Origin: CAVONV01 sp963697355
GTDB lineage: Bacteria > Acidobacteriota > Vicinamibacteria > Marinacidobacterales > DATDRI01
Length of the DNA: 64,000 nt
Assembly: GCA_963697355.1 (NCBI GenBank)
Contig: CAVONV010000005.1
Span: 1-64,000 of the forward strand
Direction of reading: 5' to 3'
A program made the position numbers and the translations under genes. Below, piece after piece: positions 36,798-46,025 of this stretch (the first letter of the stretch is position 1; the number at the start of each line of letters is the position of its first letter). Below the pieces are notes generated by a model that was given only the letters and a program-made list of their open reading frames with translations, was not told the DNA's origin and ran no database searches.

Positions 36798-37949
36798 ATG
36801 AAAAGATACGCCGTTTTTGGTGCGGGAATGATGGGGCGGGTGATTGCCCAAGACCTCGTGGAGACGGAGGTCGATGCCGAAGTCGCTGTCCTCGATGTGA
36901 GCGACCGTCTACTCGAAGAGACAGCCGCTTTTGTGGGAAGTGAGCGCCTCACGACGCGGACGCTCGATGTCACGGACAAGGCGACGACACACGAGGCACT
37001 ACGGGGGACGGATGTCGTCATTGGCGCCTTACCTCACGGAATCAGTCCGGCGCTCGTCGAGGCTGCGGCTGACACGGGAACCTCTCTGGTGGATCTCGTG
37101 GGCTCCGGTCCGGAGAAGCGAATCGCGCTCCATGAGCGCGCAAGGGACAACAACTGTCTCATCGTCCCCGGGTGCGGCGTAGCACCAGGGATCAGCAACA
37201 TGTGTGTCGGGCAGGGTGTCGAGCTCCTCGACGAGGCGTTGAGCGCCACAATCTATGTCGGAGGCATACCCTGGAGGAAGAGACCTCCTCTCTTCTATGA
37301 AACCGTCTATCTCATGGAGAGTGTCTTCAACGCTTGTGAGAGACCGGCCACAATTATCGAGGACGGGGAGGAAGTGACTGTTGAGCCTCTCACCGGCTTG
37401 GAAACGGTCACCTTCCCTGAGCCCATTGGCCAACTCGACGCGTTCTATACGGATGGGCTGGCTTCTCTTCCTCTGACGATGCGGGGAAAGGTCCAACAAA
37501 ACCTGTCAGAAAAGACCCTTCGCTATCCAGGTCACGTTGAACGCGTCCAGACCTTGAAGCAGTGTGGACTATTGCGAAAAGAGCCCGTTCGGGTGGGCGG
37601 TGTCGAAGTTGTTCCCCGAGATCTACTTCTCGAGCTTCTTGCAGAGGACCTCGAGCTTGGTCCGGACGGGGATATCCTTGCTATGCGGGTTATCGTGGAT
37701 GGCATGAAGGAGGGGAACCCGAAGCGGCACATCTTCGAGCTCATTGATACCTACGATCCCGGGAAAAACCATACGGCTATGGCCCGGACGACGGGTTTTC
37801 CCGCGACCATCACGGCCCGGATGATAGCGAACAACAAACTGACAGAAAAAGGAGTGCGCTTTCCCGAGCAGATCTTTGTCGGCTCTCGATTCGAACACAT
37901 GGTGGAAGCTCTGGCGGAAAAGGGAGTTCTTGTGACTCATAACGATTAG
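36798..37949 (+). CDS. Saccharopine dehydrogenase-like / L-lysine dehydrogenase-like oxidoreductase
   Basis: A 383-residue NAD(P)-dependent enzyme. Residues 3-30 are a Rossmann dinucleotide-binding fold (YAVFGAGMMGRVIAQDLVE), and the central part carries CLIVPGCGVAPGISNM and VYVGGIPWRKRPPL-like sequence typical of the saccharopine dehydrogenase/lysine 6-dehydrogenase family; the C-terminal part has RKEPVRVGGVEVVPRDLLLELL. It may act on lysine or another amino acid in catabolism. AGGAG precedes the ATG. It is placed 17 bases after the sulfatase and 14 bases before the CocE hydrolase. Confidence 0.82.
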   Translation: MKRYAVFGAGMMGRVIAQDLVETEVDAEVAVLDVSDRLLEETAAFVGSERLTTRTLDVTDKATTHEALRGTDVVIGALPHGISPALVEAAADTGTSLVDLVGSGPEKRIALHERARDNNCLIVPGCGVAPGISNMCVGQGVELLDEALSATIYVGGIPWRKRPPLFYETVYLMESVFNACERPATIIEDGEEVTVEPLTGLETVTFPEPIGQLDAFYTDGLASLPLTMRGKVQQNLSEKTLRYPGHVERVQTLKQCGLLRKEPVRVGGVEVVPRDLLLELLAEDLELGPDGDILAMRVIVDGMKEGNPKRHIFELIDTYDPGKNHTAMARTTGFPATITARMIANNKLTEKGVRFPEQIFVGSRFEHMVEALAEKGVLVTHND

Positions 37950-37963
37950 AGGAGGAATCCGAC

Positions 37964-39904
37964 GTGGACATTGTAAACAAGAAGAGGCTTTTCAGCAGTG
38001 TGGCTTGTTGTGCTTTCCTGATGCTGGCCGTTGGTGGTCAGGCTGTCGCACAGGATGACGAGAGTCGGAAGTCGGTCAAGGAACGTTACACAAAATATGA
38101 ATATGAGATCCCGATGCGCGACGGCGTGAAGCTTTTTACGGCTGTCTACGCGCCCAAAGATACGTCGAAACCTTACCCATTTCTGCTGACGCGAACTCCG
38201 TACAGTGTTTCGCCCTACGGTGTCGACCAGTACCGTACATCGTTGGGACCTTCGAAGCACTTCGAGGATGCCGGCTATATCTTCGTTTACCAAGATGCCC
38301 GGGGTCGCTATATGTCGGAGGGCACGTTTCAGCAGGTGCGCCCTCACGTGCCCGATAAGCGCGGTCCTGAAGACATCGATGAAAGTACCGATGCATACGA
38401 CACTATTGAATGGTTGCTGAAGAACATTCCGAACCACAACGGCAGAGCGGGCATGGTCGGTGTTTCGCAACCCGGATTTCACGTGGCGGCCAGCATGATT
38501 GACTCACACCCTGCTCTCAAGTGTGCCTCTCCACAGGCCCCAACGGCGGATTACTACATGGGAGACGATGTCTATCACAACGGCGCGTTCATGCTGGGCG
38601 CCAATTTTCGTTTCTACTCAGGATTTCAACCTCGTGGGGACGAACCCGAGCCGCGACGACCGCGCCTGCGTTTCGATCCCGGTACGCCCGACGCGTACGA
38701 CTTTCTCTTGAAGCTCGGACCCCTCGCGGAGGTGAATCAAAAGCTCTTCGAAGGAAAGGCCGGGTACTTTCAAGAGATCGTCGATCACCCAACCTACGAT
38801 GAGTTTTGGAAGAAGCGCTCTTTGTGGAAGTTCATGGACAACGTGAAATGCGCTGTGCTCAATGTGGGAGGATGGTTTGACGCCGAAGACCCGGTGGGGG
38901 CGTTTCATATCTACCATGCCCTCGAGAAAACCGATCCGGAAAGAGTCAACTTACTGGTGATGGGACCCTGGTCCCACGGTGGCTGGGGACGCCAGGAAGG
39001 TGACAAACTGGGCAATATCGACTTCGCCGTGAAAACCGGCTTGTTTTTCAGAGAGCAGATCCAGTTTCCGTTCTTCGAGCACCACCTCAAAGATGAGCCG
39101 GCGGATTTGCCCGAAGCGTTTATGTTTCTCACCGGACTCAATGAATGGCGGCGTCTCAGCGAGTGGCCTCCGAAAGACGTTGAGCCGCTGTCTCTGTATT
39201 TCCATCCAAGCGGACAGTTGAAGACGGCTGCGCCTGGCGACGTGAGTCAAAACGCTTTCGATGAATATGTCAGCGACCCCAATCGCCCTGTCCCGTTCGT
39301 GGGCTACATCGCGCCCGGAATGACGAGGGACTACATGACGGAGGATCAGCGATTTGCTGCGCAGCGTCCCGATGTCCTGGTCTATGAAACCGAAGTACTC
39401 GCCGGCGATCTGACCGTTGCCGGGCCGATTCGAGTCAAATTGAATGTCTCCACGACCGGAACGGATTCTGACTGGGTTGTGAAGGTGATCGATGTGTACC
39501 CAGGCGATTACCCAACGCCAGAGCCACCAGAAGGGCAGACCTTGCCGCCGAATGCCGTCAAGATGGGTGGCTACCAGCAGCTCGTTCGCGGAGAGCCTTT
39601 CCGCGCGAAGTATCGCAATGGTTTCGAGGCGGGGGAAGCTATGGTTCCTGGACAGCCCACGGCGATCGATTTCGAGCTTCCGGCGGTCTATCACACGTTC
39701 CGCAAGGGACACCGGATCATGGTCCAGGTCCAGAGCTCTTGGTTTCCACTCGTGGATCGCAATCCGCAGCAGTTCATGGTCATTCCCAAGGCAAGACCTG
39801 AGGATTTTCAAAAAGCAACACAAAGGGTGTACCGTTCGGGCTCTCTCACCTCTTCGGTGACCATGCCTGTAGAGGGCCGTCCTTTGCGGCTGGTATCCCA
39901 GTGA
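37964..39904 (+). CDS. CocE/NonD family hydrolase (X-Pro dipeptidyl-peptidase S15 type), exported
   Basis: Serine hydrolase with a signal peptide (residues 1-30, ending AVAQD). The alpha/beta-hydrolase part has YEIPMRDGVKLFTAVYAPKD, the nucleophile motif GVSQPGF with Ser168, LNVGGWFDAEDP (acid) and MGPWSHGGWG (His). From about residue 395 a jelly-roll C-terminal domain follows. Members cleave X-Pro dipeptides, cocaine esters, or alpha-amino acid amides and esters. In most relatives the motif is G-x-S-Y-P/G-G; Gln replaces Tyr here. GTG at 37964 has AGAGGAGGAA directly upstream. Part of the 33.9-41.8 kb operon. Confidence 0.88.
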   Translation: MDIVNKKRLFSSVACCAFLMLAVGGQAVAQDDESRKSVKERYTKYEYEIPMRDGVKLFTAVYAPKDTSKPYPFLLTRTPYSVSPYGVDQYRTSLGPSKHFEDAGYIFVYQDARGRYMSEGTFQQVRPHVPDKRGPEDIDESTDAYDTIEWLLKNIPNHNGRAGMVGVSQPGFHVAASMIDSHPALKCASPQAPTADYYMGDDVYHNGAFMLGANFRFYSGFQPRGDEPEPRRPRLRFDPGTPDAYDFLLKLGPLAEVNQKLFEGKAGYFQEIVDHPTYDEFWKKRSLWKFMDNVKCAVLNVGGWFDAEDPVGAFHIYHALEKTDPERVNLLVMGPWSHGGWGRQEGDKLGNIDFAVKTGLFFREQIQFPFFEHHLKDEPADLPEAFMFLTGLNEWRRLSEWPPKDVEPLSLYFHPSGQLKTAAPGDVSQNAFDEYVSDPNRPVPFVGYIAPGMTRDYMTEDQRFAAQRPDVLVYETEVLAGDLTVAGPIRVKLNVSTTGTDSDWVVKVIDVYPGDYPTPEPPEGQTLPPNAVKMGGYQQLVRGEPFRAKYRNGFEAGEAMVPGQPTAIDFELPAVYHTFRKGHRIMVQVQSSWFPLVDRNPQQFMVIPKARPEDFQKATQRVYRSGSLTSSVTMPVEGRPLRLVSQ

Positions 39905-39911
39905 GGCCGTC

Positions 39912-41777
39912 ATGAGGCGCCTGTCAGTTCTGGGATGGATTCTAGGGCTGTCGATAGCCTGTAATGTCTCGAGTCAGACGGGCAATGAGAAAGGCCTCCT
40001 CGAAACAGTGAAGCCTTTTGCTAGTTTTGGGCACGTCTATGGCGTCGATAGCTTCGAATCGATGCGTCCCCGCATCATGGGAACCGACGGCGTGGTCTCG
40101 ACGGGACACTATTTGGCAACACTTGCCGGCATCGAGGCGCTGCGAAAAGGCGGGAACGCCTTCGACGCGGGAGTGGCAGCCGCCATGGCGCTCAAGGTGA
40201 CCAAAATGGGGTACGCCGGCTGGACTGGTGTGGCCCCACTGATCCTCTACGACGCCAAACAGCAAGAAGTCGTCACAAGAGTCGGTGCAGGGACGACACC
40301 CGCCAAAGCCACGCTCGAATATTTCCAAGAGCACGGCAAAACGGACATCAATATGGCGCTCCTTCCGGCGGATGTGGATGTTTGGCTAGCCACGCTCGGT
40401 CGGTACGGTACATTCAGTTTTCAGGATGCGGCCCGTCCCGCGCTCGAGACTGCCGAGGGTGGTTATCATCTGTATAAGCATCAGAAGTATCTACTCGGTG
40501 ACCTCCAGGAAGAGATTCAGCGATTTCCCTACAACGTAGGGTTCTGGTTCCAGCACGGGGTGGGCGAGCAGCGGCTCGGTGACCTTATGGTCAACCAGGA
40601 TCTGGGAAGGCTCATCCGTTACATGGGCAATGCTGAGAAGAAAAGCCTCGCTGTCGGCGGTTCTCGTGCGGAGGGGCTTCGCGCCGCTCGGGATGCCTTC
40701 TACAAAGGTGACCCCGCTCGAGCGGCCGACGAGTTCTACAGTCAGTTCGAAGACGGCCTCGTGACTTATCAAGATCTCTCGAACTATGAAGGGAAGTGGA
40801 TGCCGCCGCTTCATACGACCTATCGTGGCTATGAGGTCTATGTCTGCGACGGCTGGTCTCAAGGGCCGCGTCTCATCCTTTTCCTGAACATGCTCGAGGG
40901 CGTCGACTTGGAATCGCTCGGGTACAACACACCAGAGTACATCCACTTGGTCTCACAGGTTATCAATCTAGGGATGTCCGACAGCCACAAGTACATCGGC
41001 GACCCCGACTTTGTGGAAATCCCCAAAGCGCTTTTCTCCAAGGACTACGCACGCGAGCGTGTAACGCTCATTGATACACACCATGCGTTCGAAGACATGC
41101 CACCGTGGGGCAATCCTATCCAGATGGAAAGAACCGATCCGGACTCGCCGACCGTGTTTACCCTTCCCGTCGCTGGTTCCGAGGAGGGTATCGAGGACAC
41201 GAGCTCCCTTAACGTCATGGACGGGGAGGGAAACGTCTTTTCGATGACGGAAAGCGATGGGCACATGGTCAGTCCTATGATACCGGGATGGGGCTTTGGG
41301 CTCGGCCGGCGCATGGAGCAGCTCAACCTTGACTCGAGCTTGGCGAATGTGATGGCTCCCAACAAGCGGCCTCGCAATACCAACACCCCGGTCCTCGTGA
41401 TGAAGGATGGTCAGCCCTTCATGGGGTTGTCGACACCCGGGGGAGAACAACAGGCGCAGGCCATCCTTCAAGTGTTTTTGAACGTCGTTGTTTGGAACAT
41501 GTCTCCTGAACAAGCTCTCGATCAACCTCGATTCGGAAGCTACAACTTCCCCATCACTGGTCACGAGGTCAACGAGAATCCCGGTAAAATATGCTTGGAG
41601 GAGCGTATCCCGGAGGCAACCTTCGAGGCGCTCCGGAAAAAAGGACATGACGTCGTGTCGTGGGGGCTTTGGAATTGGAGGGCCTGTGCTCTCACCATCA
41701 CCTATCGCGATCCGGAAAGTGGAGTTCTCATCGCCGCGGGTGACGTGCGACGTGAGACCCACGCCTTGGGGTACTAA
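39912..41777 (+). CDS. ggt: Gamma-glutamyltranspeptidase, exported
   Basis: Autoprocessing Ntn-hydrolase that splits or transfers gamma-glutamyl groups in the periplasm. A short signal peptide (LGWILGLSIACNVS) precedes the large-subunit part (LRKGGNAFDAGVAAAMAL). The cleavage site and nucleophile lie at IEDTSSLNVMD with Thr430, where other enzymes read TTHxSVVD, so Ser-Ser replaces Thr-His after the nucleophile. GNVFSMTESDG and STPGGEQQAQAILQ (the GG oxyanion segment) follow. At 621 residues it is of normal size. It starts 7 bases after the CocE gene; together they suggest peptide or amide breakdown outside the cytoplasm. Confidence 0.87.
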   Translation: MRRLSVLGWILGLSIACNVSSQTGNEKGLLETVKPFASFGHVYGVDSFESMRPRIMGTDGVVSTGHYLATLAGIEALRKGGNAFDAGVAAAMALKVTKMGYAGWTGVAPLILYDAKQQEVVTRVGAGTTPAKATLEYFQEHGKTDINMALLPADVDVWLATLGRYGTFSFQDAARPALETAEGGYHLYKHQKYLLGDLQEEIQRFPYNVGFWFQHGVGEQRLGDLMVNQDLGRLIRYMGNAEKKSLAVGGSRAEGLRAARDAFYKGDPARAADEFYSQFEDGLVTYQDLSNYEGKWMPPLHTTYRGYEVYVCDGWSQGPRLILFLNMLEGVDLESLGYNTPEYIHLVSQVINLGMSDSHKYIGDPDFVEIPKALFSKDYARERVTLIDTHHAFEDMPPWGNPIQMERTDPDSPTVFTLPVAGSEEGIEDTSSLNVMDGEGNVFSMTESDGHMVSPMIPGWGFGLGRRMEQLNLDSSLANVMAPNKRPRNTNTPVLVMKDGQPFMGLSTPGGEQQAQAILQVFLNVVVWNMSPEQALDQPRFGSYNFPITGHEVNENPGKICLEERIPEATFEALRKKGHDVVSWGLWNWRACALTITYRDPESGVLIAAGDVRRETHALGY

Positions 41778-41806
41778 TCGAGAACGAACCGACGGGCGGC
41801 CACGCG

Positions 41807-43048
41807 ATGGGTAGATCCTCGAAAAGCCAACCCAAGCCTAGAAAAAGCCGCAAATCTCCGGGAGTCGACGGCTCTCCGCCGCAAGTCACTGCCGATCAGG
41901 TGCGATGGTACCGTCTTCGAAAAAGTGGGCTTGCGGGTACGTCGTTCGTATCTCCAGGCGAGGCTGCCGGCGCTCTGTTTGGTGTTCAGGCGCAAATCAA
42001 CTCAGCCGGGCGGCTGGCGCTTTGGCACCGCCTGGCATCGTCGGAATCGGGCGACGTGGACCAAACGAAGCTCGAGATCGAGACCTCCATCCAAGATAAG
42101 AAAACGCTGGTTCGTCTGTGGGGCCAGCGCGGCACGCTACACCTCTACGCCACCGATGACTGGCCTTTGGTCTGTTCTGCCATGGGGGCGAGGGAAATCG
42201 CTCACATCGAACAGCGTCGTCGCCGAGATACCAAGGTTGGATTGACTTCGCATGAAAGTGCCTGCCGGCTGGCGCTCAAAATCCTGAAGCGGCGGCCTGA
42301 CTATCAAGTCTCGAAGGCTCTCCTCGAGGGTGAAGGAACCGAAGCGGAGGTGAAGGCTCTCTACGGTGCTCTTCTCACGCTTTGCATGAAGGGTCATGGA
42401 TGCCGCATCGACACGGGCGACAATGCTCCCGCGGTCCTGGCTTGGCGCTCGAAGCGATTTCCGAAGTTGGTGTGGAAGCTTCCACCGTTCGAGAAGGCGA
42501 TGGTAGAAATGGCGAGACGCTTTTTCAGCGCCTACGGTCCGGCCACGGAAGCCGACTTCCGATATTGGCTGAGTGCCAACGCTTCCGAGTCGCGGGCGGC
42601 GGTTCAAGTGTTACACGACTCGAATGAGTTGGCCGACGTCATTGTGGACGACGGTCGGGGTGGCCAAGATTCGCAGTTGGTGAAGAAAGCGGATTTGCCC
42701 ATGCTCATGGAAAAACCTCCGGCTGCGGAAGAATGGCCCGTTCGGTTGCTCGGACGCTTCGATCCACTGCTTCTTGCGCATGTCGATAAGACCTGCTGGG
42801 TGGACCGCAAACACTACCAACGGGTCTGGCATCACACTCACGTCGAACCCGTGCTCCTCGTCCAAGGCAGGATTCGTGGTGTCTGGCGCTATGAGCGTAA
42901 GGTGCGTGGATTGACCATCAATCTGCAGCTCTTCGACACCGCGGCGCTTTCTTCACACTTCAAACGCGGGCTTCAGGGACAGGCGGAAGGCGTTGCTCGT
43001 TTTTTTGGCGTTCCGCTCCTCGCTGTCAACACGAGCGTAATGAAGTGA
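41807..43048 (+). CDS. Winged-helix protein of the AlkZ/HTH_42 DNA glycosylase family
   Basis: The 413-residue protein has VRWYRLRKSGLAG, GALFGVQAQINSAGRLALWHRL and LVRLWGQRGTLHLYATDDW, the pattern of the HTH_42 superfamily. The QAQ triplet (Gln61, Gln63) matches the Q-x-Q catalytic motif of AlkZ, which removes crosslinked or alkylated bases; E. coli YcaQ has Q-x-D. The following part contains several winged-helix folds (KAMVEMARRFFSAYGPATEADFRYWL). The first 25 residues are basic and disordered. It follows ggt by 29 bases on the same strand but has no evident link to the hydrolases. A role in DNA repair is inferred from the family. Confidence 0.78.
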   Translation: MGRSSKSQPKPRKSRKSPGVDGSPPQVTADQVRWYRLRKSGLAGTSFVSPGEAAGALFGVQAQINSAGRLALWHRLASSESGDVDQTKLEIETSIQDKKTLVRLWGQRGTLHLYATDDWPLVCSAMGAREIAHIEQRRRRDTKVGLTSHESACRLALKILKRRPDYQVSKALLEGEGTEAEVKALYGALLTLCMKGHGCRIDTGDNAPAVLAWRSKRFPKLVWKLPPFEKAMVEMARRFFSAYGPATEADFRYWLSANASESRAAVQVLHDSNELADVIVDDGRGGQDSQLVKKADLPMLMEKPPAAEEWPVRLLGRFDPLLLAHVDKTCWVDRKHYQRVWHHTHVEPVLLVQGRIRGVWRYERKVRGLTINLQLFDTAALSSHFKRGLQGQAEGVARFFGVPLLAVNTSVMK

Positions 43049-43062
43049 CCTCAGTTCGCTAT

Positions 43063-44094
43063 CTAGCGTTGGATTTGCGCCTTTTGAGTCGGGAGACAAA
43101 CGAACTCTTGGCGAGCCAGAACCCGACCGTCGGGACCACGTGCTTCGACAGCATAGTTACCCGTAGATCCTGAAGGTATCGCGTAGTTGGAGTGTGTCCG
43201 CCAGTGGTGGCCGCCAACTTTTAGCTCGAAAAGCCTGACGGTCCGACCCTCATAGAGCCAATAGTGGTGGAGAACGTCCCCGTTCTCACCTCCCACGACG
43301 CGTGTCCAGAACCAGACCGTCGTGCCCTCTTGGAAGCGGTCGTTTTTGCCGACGAGTACGCGCTCGACGATACTCGTTCCTACACCGAAACTCGAAATCG
43401 TTATGCGGGAATCATCCGATGCGGCCGAGGGACGGAGCTCTTCGGCTTCTCCAAGTTTCGGACTCGGGGAGTCTGAGCTGGTGCTGAGGCTCGATATCGG
43501 CTCGGTCGGTTGTTCTCCAGAAGGTGGTTCTCCCGTGGGTTGTGTTTCGGTCTCCTGGAGGCGGATGTTACCGTCGGCTGCGGGTGACGAAGAATTTGTG
43601 GGATCCGTCATCGCTGCCTTCGGTGTTGCTGCTGGCGGCTCGGGCACCTCTTCGAGTGAGGGAGGATGCTCATCGGTGGCCACACCACGAAAAATGTACC
43701 AACAGATGCCGGCCACCAGCATGAGGGATAAAACGGCCAGCACGTTCCGCATGCCGCCGAAGCCCGAACGGGGCTCAGCTCTCTTTTTCGTTGGAGATCG
43801 CTGGTCAGCGAGCCGTGAGAGCTCCGCGAGCATCTCTTCCTCGCTTTCGGCGGAGGTTCTAGCTCGTGCCTCCGTGTTGTAGGCATCGAGAAATGGTTGC
43901 GGATCGATGCCGAGGCATTCGGTGTAGGACCGGATATAGCCCTTGTCGAAGGGACCGCCGGGAAGAGCCTCCAGATCGCCACGCTCGAGCGCGTCGAGGT
44001 ACCGTCTTGCGATGCGCGTTCCCTCGGCGATGTCGTCGAGAGTTACTTGCCGCTCTTCGCGCGCTTCCCTTAGTCTTTCACCAAAAGAATTCAT
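43063..44094 (-). CDS. RodZ-like helix-turn-helix membrane protein with DUF2914 domain
   Basis: Residues about 5-75 form the RodZ/HTH_25 domain (FGERLREAREERQVTLDDIAEGT, then GGPFDKGYIRSYTECLGID). A single membrane helix lies at about 117-136, followed by a proline/serine/threonine-rich linker and a periplasmic domain from about 230 that matches DUF2914 (TTVWFWTRVVGGENGDVLHHYWLYEG, GGHHWRTHSNYAIP). RodZ links the MreB cytoskeleton to the wall; here the usual C-terminal DUF4115 is replaced by DUF2914. ATG at 44094 is preferred with AAGGG about 10 bases upstream. It converges with the AlkZ-like gene. Confidence 0.78.
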   Translation of the reverse strand: MNSFGERLREAREERQVTLDDIAEGTRIARRYLDALERGDLEALPGGPFDKGYIRSYTECLGIDPQPFLDAYNTEARARTSAESEEEMLAELSRLADQRSPTKKRAEPRSGFGGMRNVLAVLSLMLVAGICWYIFRGVATDEHPPSLEEVPEPPAATPKAAMTDPTNSSSPAADGNIRLQETETQPTGEPPSGEQPTEPISSLSTSSDSPSPKLGEAEELRPSAASDDSRITISSFGVGTSIVERVLVGKNDRFQEGTTVWFWTRVVGGENGDVLHHYWLYEGRTVRLFELKVGGHHWRTHSNYAIPSGSTGNYAVEARGPDGRVLARQEFVCLPTQKAQIQR

Positions 44095-44322
44095 TTTTAC
44101 CAACCCTTGTTCCGTGACGGAGACGGGTCGGCGCGCGCTAACTTATCCCGAGTCCACCTGGAATGCTGTATTTTCTACATTAATACCTCAACTGACCCCT
44201 GCATGTCCAGATCAGTCAACGGATCCGCGAGCCTTTTCTCAAAGTCGGGCGTGGAGGATATAATTCTACGGTTTGGATGTTCAACATTTGGATGACGAGG
44301 AGCCAGCCCGAAAGGAATCAGA

Positions 44323-45843
44323 ATGAGACACTTGATGACGACATTGATACTGCTAGCAGCCGTTATCTCACCCGTTTGGGCACAGGAGGGTGACCGAGAG
44401 GCAAAGCAAGTCGCTGAAGCGGAACGTGTCCTCGAGGCGGAATCATCCGTGATCACCAATCATGAGGTTACCGTCAAGGGCCAACGTTTCCCTTACACCG
44501 CTGAAGCGGGTACGCAGCCGGTTTGGGACGAGAAAGGGAAGCCCATTGCTTCCTTGTTTTACACCTACTACGAACGAACCGACGTAGAGGACCGAGCTTC
44601 ACGGCCATTGTTCATTTCCTTCAATGGCGGCCCGGGATCCGCTTCCGTCTGGATGCACATTGCCTACACCGGACCGCGGATTCTGCAAATTGATGATGAA
44701 GGCTACCCCGTACAACCTTATGGCGTTCGGGATAATCCACACTCCATTCTCGACGTGGCCGACATCGTGTTCGTCAATCCCGTGAACACCGGCTATTCGA
44801 GAATTTTGGACGAGAAAGCAGACCGCAAACTGTTTTTTGGTGTGAATGCCGACATCAAGTATCTGGCTGAGTGGCTCAACACGTTTGTTACACGCAAAAA
44901 CCGTTGGCCGTCTCCCAAGTATCTGATTGGTGAGAGCTATGGTACGACGCGTGTTTCGGGCTTGTCCCTTGAGCTTCAAGGCGCGCAGTGGATGTATTTG
45001 AACGGCGTTATTCTCGTATCGCCTACCGGTCTCGGTATCGAGCGAGACGGCCCTGTCGACGCCGCAAACCGATTGCCCTATTTCGCCGCGGCCGCTTGGT
45101 ATCAGAAGGCACTCGGAGCCGAACTGCAGGCGAAGGATCTCGATGAGATTCTGCCGGAGGTAGAAGCCTATGCCATCAGTGAGCTTCTTCCGGCGTTGGC
45201 CGAGGGCGGATTCTTAGATGAACAAAAGAAGAAGGCCGTCGCCGCCAAGATGGCGCACTACTCGGGGCTCTCTGAACAGGTGATCCTGCAACAGAATTTG
45301 GATGTGCCGACGTCATTTTTCTGGAAGGAACTGCTACGGGACAAAGGTCTGACCGTAGGTCGGCTGGACTCGCGCTATCTAGGTATCGATCGTAAAGAAG
45401 CGGGCGATCGCCCCGACTACAACTCCGAGCTTACGTCATGGCTCCATTCCTTCACTCCTGCCATCAACTACTATTTGAGAGAGCATCTCAATTACAAGAC
45501 CGACATCAAATACAACATGTTTGGGCCGGTACATCCATGGGATAGAGACGGCGACCGAACGGGTGAGAACCTGCGTCTAGCCATGGCACAGAATCCCTAC
45601 CTACATGTGATGATCCAATCCGGGTATTTCGACGGCGCCACAACCTATTTCAATGCAAAGTACACCCTGTGGCATTTGGACCCGAGCGGTAAATTCCAAG
45701 ATCGCCTGAGGTTCGAAGGTTATCGTAGCGGGCACATGATGTATCTGCGTCAAGAAGACCTTGCCAGCGCCAACGAAGACATCAGGGAGTTCATTGTGAA
45801 GTCCACCCCGGCGAAGGGGCAGCCGGCCAAATACGTCCAGTAG
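44323..45843 (+). CDS. Serine carboxypeptidase (peptidase S10), exported
   Basis: A signal peptide (TLILLAAVISPVWAQ) precedes an alpha/beta-hydrolase of the S10 family: FNGGPGSASVWMHI (substrate and oxyanion region), the nucleophile motif IGESYGTTR with Ser205, MIQSGYFDGATTY with the catalytic Asp, and GYRSGHMMYL with the catalytic His. It should release C-terminal residues from peptides outside the cytoplasm. The 506-residue length is typical of bacterial S10 proteins. It is a single gene with a hairpin behind it. Together with the Xaa-Pro aminopeptidase, CocE hydrolase and GGT it makes this window rich in exported peptidases. Confidence 0.9.
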   Translation: MRHLMTTLILLAAVISPVWAQEGDREAKQVAEAERVLEAESSVITNHEVTVKGQRFPYTAEAGTQPVWDEKGKPIASLFYTYYERTDVEDRASRPLFISFNGGPGSASVWMHIAYTGPRILQIDDEGYPVQPYGVRDNPHSILDVADIVFVNPVNTGYSRILDEKADRKLFFGVNADIKYLAEWLNTFVTRKNRWPSPKYLIGESYGTTRVSGLSLELQGAQWMYLNGVILVSPTGLGIERDGPVDAANRLPYFAAAAWYQKALGAELQAKDLDEILPEVEAYAISELLPALAEGGFLDEQKKKAVAAKMAHYSGLSEQVILQQNLDVPTSFFWKELLRDKGLTVGRLDSRYLGIDRKEAGDRPDYNSELTSWLHSFTPAINYYLREHLNYKTDIKYNMFGPVHPWDRDGDRTGENLRLAMAQNPYLHVMIQSGYFDGATTYFNAKYTLWHLDPSGKFQDRLRFEGYRSGHMMYLRQEDLASANEDIREFIVKSTPAKGQPAKYVQ

Positions 45844-45870
45844 AAGGACGAAGTTCTAGACTGACGGTGA

Positions 45871-45898
45871 CCGTGCCCACTGTTACAGGTGGGCACGG
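45871..45898 (+). terminator. Perfect hairpin behind the S10 peptidase gene
   Basis: Arms CCGTGCCCAC (45871-45880) and GTGGGCACGG (45889-45898) pair over 10 bases around an 8-base loop (tgttacag), 28 bases after the stop codon. No T-tract follows, so it is either a weak or factor-assisted terminator or an mRNA-stabilising hairpin. Confidence 0.55.
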
Positions 45899-46025
45899 CG
45901 CCTGTTGACGGCTAAGCGGCCTCGGCAACCCGTTCTTCGTTCTCCCGCCCGGACCGAGTTGGGCAGCCAGTAGCTGGCATGCTATTCTTCCTTTTCATCC
46001 CTCGTTGTCCGGAGTAGCGAACGAA

